Positions 54,529 to 62,040 of a stretch of 64,000 bases of DNA are shown piece by piece. Each line of letters starts with the position of its first letter. Positions within the stretch are counted from its first letter, which is position 1. The stretch spans positions 1-64,000 of the forward strand of contig CALFJC010000063.1 in NCBI GenBank assembly GCA_937877655.1, written 5' to 3'. The notes below the pieces were generated by a model, which saw only the letters and a program-made list of their open reading frames with translations, had not been told where the DNA came from and did not search any database. A program made the position numbers and the translations under genes. The stretch comes from an uncultured Selenomonadales bacterium (GTDB lineage: Bacteria; Bacillota; Negativicutes; Selenomonadales; Selenomonadaceae).

Positions 54529-55686
54529 GTGTTTAATTCCCAAAATTCGATTGCCGTTTGTCCGCATTGCCTAAGAAAAATCAAGCTGAAAGATCTGAAA
54601 TTTTTTTGCGTCCCCGATGAAGACAATCGCCACGAAGTTCACTTATCTTTTGTCGACAAAATAAAAAATCGCCTGCCCGTCTGCCGAAGAAAATTTTGCA
54701 GAAATCACGGCTTGACGATCCGCGAGGCATTTTGCAAACATTGCGGAGAAAAACTCCCGCCGCAAATTTTGTTCCACGATAAATTTTTGAGTTTCTGCGC
54801 GGTCGGAGTTTCGGGCGCGGGCAAATCAAGTTACATGACTACTCTTCTTCACGAATTAAAATATTCGGGGTTGCCGTGGGTTTTGCAGGCAATGGACGTT
54901 GAAACAACGCAACGCGCTCTGATAAATGAACAAAATGTTTACGAGGCGCGGCATTGTTTGGAAGGAACACAGGCGGGCATCTCTCCCAAGCCGCAACTTT
55001 GGACAATCCTCGATAACTCAAAAAAAGGCGAAAAAATTCCGACTTACGCGCTGACAATTTACGACGGCGCGGGCGAAGACTGCGAACACATAGATTATAC
55101 GCCGCTTGATTCAAAAATCAGTTTGTATCTTTCGGGCGCGAGAATGCTCTTGATTATGTTTGATCCGCTTTTGCTGTCGAGTGTTCGCAGTGAAATTCGT
55201 TTTGAAACTCTCAACGCGTCAATGGCAACCGAACGACAGACGAGCGCACCCGCCAATATGGTTAATATGGTTAATTCGCTGTCGAATTATATCAGACGAA
55301 ATTGCAACATTCCGCCCGGCAAAAAGATTGACCGCCGCGCCGCCGTCGTCATTACAAAACTCGACGCCCTTACCGAAATGCTTAACGGTTTCAGTTCCGA
55401 CGCCGCCATTTTAAAAGAAAGTCCGCACATAAAAAATCAGGGCTTTGTTGAGGCGGACAGCAAAATGGTTGATTTGGAAATTCGCGATTGGCTCACGCGG
55501 CAGGGCGAAACGGCTTTTCTCGGAGCAATAGACGCAAATTTTAAGGACGTCAGAGTTTTCGGCGTCTCAAGTTTCGGCAGACCGCCCGATATTCATAAAC
55601 GCCTTGCCAGAGTTCGTCCGCACAGAGTTTTGGATCCCTTAATGTGGATGCTCGCCGGCGAAGGCATTATCCCCACAATTTCTTAA
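54529..55686 (+). CDS. TRAFAC-type GTPase with N-terminal zinc fingers
   Basis: 385 aa. Residues 10-80 carry paired Cys motifs (CPHCLRKI, CKHCGEKLPP). The P-loop GVSGAGKSS is at about 92-100, a switch-like YDGAGEDCE at about 187-195, and the base-recognition motif VVITKLDAL (TKxD) near 270-278. This layout fits the bacterial double-GTPase (DO-GTPase) type found in NTPase-centred conflict systems. GTG at 54529 is 9 bp after GGAGG and preferred to the TTG at 54523. The last codons (GIIPTIS) are copied twice downstream in the 153-bp repeats. Confidence 0.8.
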   Translation: MFNSQNSIAVCPHCLRKIKLKDLKFFCVPDEDNRHEVHLSFVDKIKNRLPVCRRKFCRNHGLTIREAFCKHCGEKLPPQILFHDKFLSFCAVGVSGAGKSSYMTTLLHELKYSGLPWVLQAMDVETTQRALINEQNVYEARHCLEGTQAGISPKPQLWTILDNSKKGEKIPTYALTIYDGAGEDCEHIDYTPLDSKISLYLSGARMLLIMFDPLLLSSVRSEIRFETLNASMATERQTSAPANMVNMVNSLSNYIRRNCNIPPGKKIDRRAAVVITKLDALTEMLNGFSSDAAILKESPHIKNQGFVEADSKMVDLEIRDWLTRQGETAFLGAIDANFKDVRVFGVSSFGRPPDIHKRLARVRPHRVLDPLMWMLAGEGIIPTIS

Positions 55687-55701
55687 AAAGGAGTTGACAA
55701 C

Positions 55702-55839
55702 GTGTCAGAAAAAGACATCAAGCGCATTTTAAAGCCCGTTAATCTCACGATTGAAAAATTTTTGCCGATAAATCGGACGCTGTTGTATTTTGTCAATGAA
55801 AAAGCTGTCGGCAAAGGAATTATCCCCACAATTTCTTAA
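55702..55839 (+). CDS. 45-codon mini-ORF from repeat copy 1
   Basis: GTG start with AAAAAGGAG upstream. The protein is the N-terminal 38 residues of the 215-aa protein (SEKDIKRILKPVNLTIEK...) joined to the GTPase C-terminus GIIPTIS. It has every signal needed for translation and could act as a dominant short form of the downstream protein. An identical product comes from copy 2. Confidence 0.6.
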   Translation: MSEKDIKRILKPVNLTIEKFLPINRTLLYFVNEKAVGKGIIPTIS

Positions 55840-55854
55840 AAAGGAGTTGACAAC

Positions 55855-55992
55855 GTGTCAGAAAAAGACATCAAGCGCATTTTAAAGCCCGTTAATCTCA
55901 CGATTGAAAAATTTTTGCCGATAAATCGGACGCTGTTGTATTTTGTCAATGAAAAAGCTGTCGGCAAAGGAATTATCCCCACAATTTCTTAA
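55855..55992 (+). CDS. 45-codon mini-ORF from repeat copy 2
   Basis: Identical in sequence to the mini-ORF in copy 1, with the same ribosome site and stop. The block would thus yield two identical short peptides before the full-length protein. Confidence 0.6.
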   Translation: MSEKDIKRILKPVNLTIEKFLPINRTLLYFVNEKAVGKGIIPTIS

Positions 55993-56007
55993 AAAGGAGT
56001 TGACAAC

Positions 56008-56655
56008 GTGTTAGAAAAGGACATCAAGCGTATTTTAAAGCCCATTAATCTTACGATTGAAAAACTCGTGCCGACAAATCGGACGCTCTTGGATTTTGTC
56101 AATGAAAAAGCTGTCGGCAGAGGCACTAAGCGTTCGATTTACAAAATTAAATTTCTGGAGAAGGCGGAGAAGAGCAGTTATCAAGTTATCGGCGTTACCA
56201 TCATTGAGTTCGAGAAACATTTAAAAAATCTGCAACTCGGCAAGGCGGACGAAGATTTTTTGCTCAATCAAGCCAGAAAACTTCTTTCCGACGCAAAAAA
56301 TCAAATCGAAAAAGTTTATGGCGAAGTTCGCCGCTACATTGTCACGAAGGAATTGCGCAATGATTGCTTGAAAGAACATTTCCGCAAAATTCCTTCCATG
56401 AATGACGCCCAAAACGACGCCATTTCCAAAGAAATTTTTTCGATAGCGATTGAGGAAGTCAACAAGAGCGAAAATCATAACATTGAGGACGTCGAGCAGG
56501 AATTTGACAAGATTAATTACATTGCGACCGCACTTTTCAATATTGCCGCCGCCAATTCCGCGCCGCCGCCCGTCGAAGAAAAGAAAAGTGCTCCGAAACC
56601 CGCCGCCGAACCCAAAAAGGCTCAGAAAAAATCTTTCCTCGACAGATTTTTTTAA
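56008..56655 (+). CDS. Unrecognised helical protein of the GTPase block
   Basis: 215 aa. The N-terminus (LEKDIKRILKPINLTIEKLV) is the part amplified upstream. Middle helices (FLLNQARKLLSDAKNQIEKV, DCLKEHFRKIPSMNDAQND) lead to a proline/lysine-rich tail (APKPAAEPKKAQKK) ending FLDRFF. No catalytic motif. GTG start with AAAAAGGAG. It directly follows the GTPase gene and is probably its partner or effector. Confidence 0.65.
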   Translation: MLEKDIKRILKPINLTIEKLVPTNRTLLDFVNEKAVGRGTKRSIYKIKFLEKAEKSSYQVIGVTIIEFEKHLKNLQLGKADEDFLLNQARKLLSDAKNQIEKVYGEVRRYIVTKELRNDCLKEHFRKIPSMNDAQNDAISKEIFSIAIEEVNKSENHNIEDVEQEFDKINYIATALFNIAAANSAPPPVEEKKSAPKPAAEPKKAQKKSFLDRFF

Positions 56656-56668
56656 GGAGTGACTTCGT

Positions 56669-57259
56669 TTGAAGAAATTTTTATCTGCACTTATAATTTT
56701 AATGATTTTTACAACGACCTGCGCGGCGGCAGAAAAAAATCCCGTAAGAATTGCCCGCCTGCCCATAATTTTTAAAAGTTCCGTTCCCGATGTCGAAACC
56801 TGCGCGGAACTTGAAATGAAAATTGCGCGAGCCGTTCACATTCCCATGAATAAAACTCTGCAAGTCGCAGATTATCTTTCGCCCGAAAAATCCGCGCAGG
56901 CTCTCAACGACATTTGGCAAAAAATGCGCGCCGAAAATAAAAAAGCCCGCCTTTCAGACGCAATGAGACCGCTCGCCGAAAATCTCGACGCCGATATTAT
57001 CGTTTGCCCCGTTCTTTTGACTTACAGCCAACATGTAAGTAATTTTTCCGGTTTCGGCGAAACTTATCTGCACAGTTCAGCCCGCGCAGAGTTAATCGTT
57101 TACGACCGCCGCACCGATAATCTGATTGATAAAAAAGTTTCGCGCATGTATCACGACGTTTTGAGTACGACGGGCACGGCAGATTATCTCGCAAAAATTT
57201 GTTTCGATAAAATCATTGACGATTCAAAGCTCCGACAACTTATCATGAGCATCAAGTAA
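56669..57259 (+). CDS. Secreted protein of the GTPase block
   Basis: 196 aa. Signal peptide MKKFLSALIILMIFTTTCAA with an A-x-A end, then a single domain (RIARLPIIFKSS, LADNLDADIIVCPVL-like ENLDADIIVCPVL, ELIVYDRRTDNLIDKK, DYLAKICFDKII). Not assigned to a named family; the LDADIIVCPVL/VYDRRTD strands recall the nucleotide-free CsgG/TolB-N-like folds of envelope proteins, weakly. TTG start with AAGGAG upstream, 13 bp after the preceding gene. It places one product of the block in the envelope. Confidence 0.65.
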   Translation: MKKFLSALIILMIFTTTCAAAEKNPVRIARLPIIFKSSVPDVETCAELEMKIARAVHIPMNKTLQVADYLSPEKSAQALNDIWQKMRAENKKARLSDAMRPLAENLDADIIVCPVLLTYSQHVSNFSGFGETYLHSSARAELIVYDRRTDNLIDKKVSRMYHDVLSTTGTADYLAKICFDKIIDDSKLRQLIMSIK

Positions 57260-57268
57260 AAAAAAATT

Positions 57269-57290
57269 TCCCCGTCAATCGCGGCGGGGA
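57269..57290. terminator. Bidirectional terminator
   Basis: TCCCCG/CGGGGA stem with an A run on the left and seven T on the right, between the convergent secreted-protein and narK genes. Confidence 0.8.
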
Positions 57291-57316
57291 TTTTTTTATG
57301 CGAGAGAGATTTTTTT

Positions 57317-58660
57317 TCAGCATTTTATGCCCGAATTCGGACGAGCATAGAAAATCCATGTGATAATCAGCGTTATGACCGTGAAAGCTATCAAAACATA
57401 GAAAGCAGGCGTGACAATTTCAAAATTCGAGTAAGACCAGCCGAAAATTTTCGGGATAAGGAACGCGCCGTAAGCCGCAATCGCCGCCGTGAAACCCGTA
57501 ACCAACGAGGAATGGAACGGATTGTTAAAAATGTAAGGAATCATGCGGAAGGACGCGCCGTTTACAAAGCCCGTCGTCAAAAACAGCAATAAAAACGCCG
57601 CAAAGAACATTACAAAGCTGTGCGCCTGCAAGCCGACCAAAACAATTCCGATTGACGCAAGCATTAACAGCAATGAATAAAAAGTTACCTTCGAGCCGCT
57701 GTTAAATTTGTCTGCAAGCCAGCCGCCAACCGGTCTCATGCCCGCGCCGATAAACGGTCCGAGAAATGCTCCCCATGCCATGCTGACTTCTGGAAATTCA
57801 TTGTTCAAAAGCAACATCAACGCCGCCGAATATCCGATAAATTGTCCGAAGCCGCAAGTGTAAATCCAAGTCATCAGCCATGTGTGCTTGTTGCCGAAAA
57901 TCGACAGAATACTTTTTGGACTTTGACGCGGTAAAGGCAAATTGTCCATGAAAATCCAAATTAAAACGAGCGTTAAGACCGTCGGAACCGCCCATGCGTA
58001 GCAAACCGATTGAATATACACTTCCGCGCCTGTTTTTACGTTTATCAGCGGATCTCCGAACAATCCGCCGAAACTCATGCCCAATAATATCGGAGCCGTC
58101 AAATAAATCAGCGAGACGCCCAAATTTCCTACGCCCGCATTGATTCCCAACGCCAATCCTTTATTTTTTTTCGGAAAAAAGAACCCGATATTCGCCATTG
58201 ACGAAGAAAAATTGCCGCCCGCTATTCCTATCAGCGCAACCAACATAAAAAGTTCGTCGTAAGTCGTCGAAGTGTCTTGCAACGCCGTGCCGAGCCCGAT
58301 TATCGGCAAAAGTAAAAGTGCTGTCGAAAATAATGTCCAATTTTTTCCGCCCAAAAGCCCCGGCATGTATGTATAAAATAATCTGCACGTCGCGCCGACC
58401 AAGCCCGGCAATGATGCCAACGTAAATATTTCCGCCTGCGAAAAATTGAATCCGATTTGATTTAACTGCGCCGCGATTGTCGCCCAAAGCGTCCAAACCA
58501 CAAATGACAGCGTCAGAGCCCATGTTGACGTGTAAAGATTTTGTTTCGCGATTTTCTCCCCAAATTTTTTCCAGAACGCCTCGTTTTCGGGATCCCATTT
58601 CGCCAAAATCTGCTTCCGCGTCGGGTTTTCGCCCAGCGACTTCAAAACATCCTCTGCCAT
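57317..58660 (-). CDS. narK: Nitrate/nitrite transporter (NNP family MFS)
   Basis: 447 aa with 12 membrane segments after a 45-residue cytoplasmic head. The first nitrate signature is GINAGVGNLGVSLIYL; the second lies around NGASFRMIPYIFN. The arginine in LVGATCRLFYTY and that in GAGMRPVGGWLADKF are the usual substrate-contact positions. It brings nitrate in and/or nitrite out for anaerobic respiration. Its promoter overlaps the Fnr box shared with the divergent fnr. Nitrate reductase genes are not in the window. Confidence 0.92.
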   Translation of the reverse strand: MAEDVLKSLGENPTRKQILAKWDPENEAFWKKFGEKIAKQNLYTSTWALTLSFVVWTLWATIAAQLNQIGFNFSQAEIFTLASLPGLVGATCRLFYTYMPGLLGGKNWTLFSTALLLLPIIGLGTALQDTSTTYDELFMLVALIGIAGGNFSSSMANIGFFFPKKNKGLALGINAGVGNLGVSLIYLTAPILLGMSFGGLFGDPLINVKTGAEVYIQSVCYAWAVPTVLTLVLIWIFMDNLPLPRQSPKSILSIFGNKHTWLMTWIYTCGFGQFIGYSAALMLLLNNEFPEVSMAWGAFLGPFIGAGMRPVGGWLADKFNSGSKVTFYSLLLMLASIGIVLVGLQAHSFVMFFAAFLLLFLTTGFVNGASFRMIPYIFNNPFHSSLVTGFTAAIAAYGAFLIPKIFGWSYSNFEIVTPAFYVLIAFTVITLIITWIFYARPNSGIKC

Positions 58661-58688
58661 TCAAATCACTCCTTCATTTTTTCCCCCA

Positions 58689-58757
58689 AGTATAAAAAAA
58701 ATTTTTTCCCGTGTAAGTGATAAGAATCACACTGCTTGCCAAAATCACAGGTATAAA
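58689..58757. promoter_or_regulatory. Divergent narK/fnr promoters around one Fnr box
   Basis: AGTGA-TAAGAA-TCACA (58716-58731) matches TGTGA-N6-TCACA, the Bacillus Fnr box, at nine of ten positions, with a perfect GTGAT/ATCAC dyad centred at 58723.5. A minus-strand -10 TATACT (58689-58694) puts the narK start near 58682, so the box is at about -41.5. A plus-strand -10 TATAAA (58752-58757) puts the fnr start near 58765, again about -41. Confidence 0.75.
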
Positions 58758-58765
58758 ATGCGGTT

Positions 58766-58786
58766 AGGAATGAGGAATCAGGAACT
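58766..58786. repeat. Heptanucleotide array (AGGAAYB)3
   Basis: AGGAATG, AGGAATC, AGGAACT in the fnr leader. Confidence 0.75.
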
Positions 58787-58815
58787 AGTAGGAATTTTTT
58801 GGAGGCGCAATTTTA

Positions 58816-59490
58816 ATGGATTCGATGATTCGACAGTTCTATGAGATACCCGGCAAGATTGTTGAACTCAAAAGCGGCGAATACCTTTTTCACGAAGGAG
58901 ATCACGCAAAATATTTTTACTTTGTGCGGAGCGGTCAAATTTTTATCACGAAATTTGCCGAAAGCGGACGAGTTTTGTCGCTAAGGTTGGCGACTCGCGG
59001 AAGTATCATCGGCGAGCTCCCGCTTTACGAAGAAAATCCCGTTTATATCTTCAACGCCATTGCTCAAAGCGATTCTGAAGTTTATGCAATAGAATTTCCC
59101 ACTTTGCACAGCTATTTGGAGAAAAAACCCGCGTTTGCCATCGCTCTGCTGAAAATTTTAAGCATTCACATGCGAAAACAACACTCAAAGTTCCGCGATT
59201 TGGTTTTATACGGAAAAAAGGGCGCGATTTACTCCACTTTGATTCGTTTTGCCAACAGTTACGGGCAGGAAGTCGATAACGGCATTTTAATTACCGTTCC
59301 TTTGACGAATCAGGAGCTTGCAAACTACTCCGCAACCGCCAGAGAGAGTTTAAACCGCATGTTAAGCGATTTGCGGCGGCAAAATGTAATTGAAATGCGC
59401 GACGGGCTGATTTTTATTCGTGACATTGACTTTTTAAAGCGCGAAATTCAATGCGAGAATTGCGGGCGCGAAATTTGCAACATTGAGTAG
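58816..59490 (+). CDS. fnr: Fnr regulator with C-terminal iron-sulphur motif
   Basis: 224 aa. An N-terminal cNMP-type beta barrel (residues 12-115) leads to a dimer helix and a winged helix (TNQELANYSATARESLNRML, LRRQNVIEMRDGLIFI). The C-terminal extension has C-x2-C-x4-C (CENCGREIC), the same spacing as the three cluster-binding cysteines of Bacillus subtilis Fnr; the N-terminal cysteines of E. coli FNR are absent. It probably senses oxygen through a 4Fe-4S cluster and activates narK and itself. B. subtilis has narK and fnr adjacent as well. Confidence 0.88.
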   Translation: MDSMIRQFYEIPGKIVELKSGEYLFHEGDHAKYFYFVRSGQIFITKFAESGRVLSLRLATRGSIIGELPLYEENPVYIFNAIAQSDSEVYAIEFPTLHSYLEKKPAFAIALLKILSIHMRKQHSKFRDLVLYGKKGAIYSTLIRFANSYGQEVDNGILITVPLTNQELANYSATARESLNRMLSDLRRQNVIEMRDGLIFIRDIDFLKREIQCENCGREICNIE

Positions 59491-59526
59491 TTCAAAACCG
59501 TTTTTAACTCAAAATTACTCATAAAA

Positions 59527-59563
59527 AAAGTTCACAAGCTGATTTTTATCGCTCGTGAACTTT
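59527..59563. terminator. Bidirectional terminator
   Basis: AAAGTTCACAAGC pairs with GCTCGTGAACTTT (one mismatch), with A and T runs outside, between convergent fnr and the GGDEF gene. Confidence 0.85.
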
Positions 59564-59574
59564 TTTTTTGCTGA

Positions 59575-60516
59575 TTAGCTCTGTTTTGCCGTCTCATTAA
59601 CGCTGAATCCGTTTCGTCCTTGAGTTTTAACCACGTAAACCGATTTATCCGCCGTTTCAAAGATTTTTGAGTAATTTTTTTCCGTGCCGCTGAATATTTT
59701 AATACCAATACTCGCCGAAATCCTCAAATCTTTGTCCGAATATAAATTTTGCGCCGCTTTTATTACCGTCCGCGCTTTTTCAGTCACAAAATCATTGTCG
59801 GGAACATTTTTAAGCAGAATAACAAACTCATCTCCGCCAAATCGCCCGATTATGCTGTCCGTATCAAAAATTTCGCGAAGTTCATCCGCAAATCGCCTTA
59901 AAATTAAGTCTCCGAATTGATGTCCGCGTGTATCGTTCGCTTTTTTGAAATTATCCAAGTCAATCACGAACATTGCCGCATTTTTTCCTTCAGAAAGGCT
60001 CTGAATGTATTCGTTGCATCTGTTTTCAAAGGTTATTTTGTTCAAAAGACCCGTGAGTTTGTCCGTTTCAGAATTTCGTTTGTAAAAATCCCGCGATTCG
60101 CTGAGTTGAAGATTTATCGCCTTTATTTTTTCCAAATCAAGTGCCGCGCCGCGAAGTTTCATCAATTCCGTTATATCATCAAACAAAACGATTATTCCGA
60201 GCGGTTCATTATCAAATTTCAACGACGAAGTGAGTATATGAATGTGTTTTATCTCCGTGCCGGTAAAATATTGAACGATTTTTTCATATCTGCGGCTCGA
60301 ATCGTAAATAACTTCCAAAATAATTTGATTGAAGTCGTCATTCTCGCTGTACTCAAAAAAACATTCCGCAAGAGGTTTATTGACCAATTCTGATTCATTT
60401 TTGCCGAGAATTTCAGTCGCCGCAGGATTTACATACAATATTTTACCTTTTTGGAGATAAATCACGCCGTTTGATATTCCGCTAAGAATTTCTCTGTAAA
60501 AAATTTCATTATTCAT
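59575..60516 (-). CDS. PAS-GGDEF diguanylate cyclase
   Basis: 313 aa, no membrane segment. Residues 8-115 form a PAS domain (GISNGVIYLQKGKILYVNPA, LGIIVLFDDITELMKL). A short coiled coil (residues 118-148) links to a GGDEF domain (148-313) with DKLTGLLNK, DLDNFKKANDTRGHQFGD and the active-site motif GRFGGDEF, so synthesis of cyclic di-GMP is expected. No RxxD inhibitory site is seen at the usual place. It sits between fnr and mobAB, so redox control through the PAS domain is plausible. Confidence 0.92.
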   Translation of the reverse strand: MNNEIFYREILSGISNGVIYLQKGKILYVNPAATEILGKNESELVNKPLAECFFEYSENDDFNQIILEVIYDSSRRYEKIVQYFTGTEIKHIHILTSSLKFDNEPLGIIVLFDDITELMKLRGAALDLEKIKAINLQLSESRDFYKRNSETDKLTGLLNKITFENRCNEYIQSLSEGKNAAMFVIDLDNFKKANDTRGHQFGDLILRRFADELREIFDTDSIIGRFGGDEFVILLKNVPDNDFVTEKARTVIKAAQNLYSDKDLRISASIGIKIFSGTEKNYSKIFETADKSVYVVKTQGRNGFSVNETAKQS

Positions 60517-60534
60517 AATTAGTTATCCACCTTT

Positions 60535-61608
60535 TTAAATTCTCGCAAGGAATTTGCAAATTTTTTCGGCTGAAACCATGTCATTTATATCGAATTGATA
60601 AATTTCATCGGATTTTTGCGGCTCGCTCGTGAAAATCGCGGCTATTTTTTCATCTCTAATCACTTCTCCATTACCGCGCCATAACGAAATGGCAGGAAAT
60701 GTTCCGTGTGTGCGGCTCTCCGTCAAAATCAGATCGACATTCATTTTCTCCGCGATTTTTAAGAAATTTTCGCGCTCCATTGTCTTTTCTATCAAAAAAT
60801 AGCCGCTCGGCGAGACAACCGCAACGCTTTTTGCGCCTGCCGATTGAAATTTCCAAGAATCCTTGCCTTCAACGTCGATATTGAACCCATGCGCGTCACT
60901 TTTTATTACTCCGACAGAAATTCCTTGCACGGAAAAGATTTTGACAATTTTTTCTATAAAAGTTGTCTTGCCCGTGCCCGATGAAGGCGCGACGATTGAA
61001 ATTATCGGCGTCCGATAGAGATTTTCGGCTCGTCCGCGTGCCAAACATAAATCTGCGCGGGTATTGACGTTGAAAAAGCATTCTTCACTTGAAATTTCCA
61101 CGATCTCATGCGGAATTTTCTTTACCGCCGAAAAAATTTTTCGCTGTCCGCTTAAAAGTTCGCTTAAAAACATTTCGGCAAGATTTTTTCTGTAAAATGC
61201 CGCCAACATTTGACGCCGCCTGTCGACTTCAGGGATTATCGCCTGCGCGGAAGAAAATTTCATCATCGGCTTTAAAATTTCAAAGTCAAAAAACGGCATG
61301 TCGGCTGAAATTGCCAATGCCCACTCTGTTTTTATGTTTTTTAGCCCGTTTGCAATGCCCGATAACGCGCCCGCATCTTTTATCTCGTCGATTAGCATTT
61401 TCGCGCCGTATTTCTCCGACAAAATCTTCAGCGAAGGTAAATTTTCTTCGACGCATAAAAATTTTTCAGCAAAATCAAATGCGGAAGCTTTTCGCAAAAT
61501 ATTTTCCAACATTCCGATGCCGCCGACTTCGACAAATCGTTTATCGGTTCCGAGACGCGAACTTTTTCCGCCCGCGATTATCAACAGCGATAAATTTTTG
61601 AAATCCAA
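60535..61608 (-). CDS. mobAB: MobA-MobB fusion for molybdenum cofactor synthesis
   Basis: 357 aa. Residues 1-190 are MobA, the GTP:molybdopterin guanylyltransferase (LLIIAGGKSSRLGTDKRFVEV, KIL, ISADMPFFDFEIL, NTRADL). Residues 195-357 are MobB, a P-loop GTP-binding partner (ISIVAPSSGTGKTTFIEKIV, DAHGFNIDVEGKDSWK, GAKSVAVVSP, LILTESRTHG). The fused form makes the guanine-dinucleotide cofactor used by nitrate reductase and formate dehydrogenase, consistent with the neighbouring narK and fnr. Confidence 0.93.
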   Translation of the reverse strand: MDFKNLSLLIIAGGKSSRLGTDKRFVEVGGIGMLENILRKASAFDFAEKFLCVEENLPSLKILSEKYGAKMLIDEIKDAGALSGIANGLKNIKTEWALAISADMPFFDFEILKPMMKFSSAQAIIPEVDRRRQMLAAFYRKNLAEMFLSELLSGQRKIFSAVKKIPHEIVEISSEECFFNVNTRADLCLARGRAENLYRTPIISIVAPSSGTGKTTFIEKIVKIFSVQGISVGVIKSDAHGFNIDVEGKDSWKFQSAGAKSVAVVSPSGYFLIEKTMERENFLKIAEKMNVDLILTESRTHGTFPAISLWRGNGEVIRDEKIAAIFTSEPQKSDEIYQFDINDMVSAEKICKFLARI

Positions 61609-61658
61609 AATCAGAATCCTCCTTCATACAAATTTGAATATATTTTAACACAAAAAAA

Positions 61659-61683
61659 CCCTTACGACATAGTTGCCGAAGGG
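61659..61683 (-). terminator. Terminator of the RND/peptide transcript
   Basis: CCCTT pairs with AAGGG, with seven T following on the minus strand. Confidence 0.7.
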
Positions 61684-61712
61684 ATTTTTTTAGCATTTAT
61701 TGCTGTAAATTA

Positions 61713-62021
61713 TCAGCGAATGATTTTGGTTCCGTTTTCTGCATCGAAATTTTTCCGGAAATCTTCGCGAGAAACAGTGTTACCGCTTTTGTCGGTGTAA
61801 ATGTTGCCGTTGATTATGCCGCCGTTGTCTTTGTAGCCGGTGTAACCCATTTTGTGCAACATGTCGCGCACAGGAGCGGAGCTATATGATTGATCTTCCG
61901 TCAAAAGTCCGCGTTTGTAAAGCTCTTCGCCGTCAGCGTATGTTTCAAGCCTTGTGCCGCCCGCTACGCCGTCAAGTTCCTTTTCATTACAGAGTTTAGC
62001 AGAAAAAATTTTCTTTGGCAA
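61713..62021 (-). CDS. Putative double-glycine-leader secreted peptide
   Basis: 102 aa from a TTG at 62021 (AGG seven bases upstream). The first 22 residues look like a bacteriocin-type leader: PKKIFSAKLCNEKELDGVAGG, with the EL-x-x-V-x-GG pattern read by peptidase-containing ABC transporters. The remaining 80 residues are hydrophilic (TRLETYADGEELYKRGLL, MLHKMGYTGYKDNGG, REDFRKNF). It lies 20 bp after the RND pump gene and before a terminator. No processing transporter is in the window. A longer in-frame start at 62099 overlaps the pump gene and is less likely. Confidence 0.5.
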   Translation of the reverse strand: MPKKIFSAKLCNEKELDGVAGGTRLETYADGEELYKRGLLTEDQSYSSAPVRDMLHKMGYTGYKDNGGIINGNIYTDKSGNTVSREDFRKNFDAENGTKIIR

Positions 62022-62040
62022 CGAAAAACCTATTACGGCT

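Larger units (their letters stand above)
55666..56124 (+). repeat. 153-bp tandem repeat of a gene junction, three copies
   Basis: Copies start at 55666, 55819 and 55972. Each holds the GTPase 3' end, stop, ribosome site (AAAAAGGAG), GTG start and the first 38 codons of the next gene. Copies 1 and 2 are identical; copy 3, which continues into the full gene, differs at about ten positions. 153 bp is a multiple of three. This fills the 321-bp gap 55687-56007. Confidence 0.95.
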
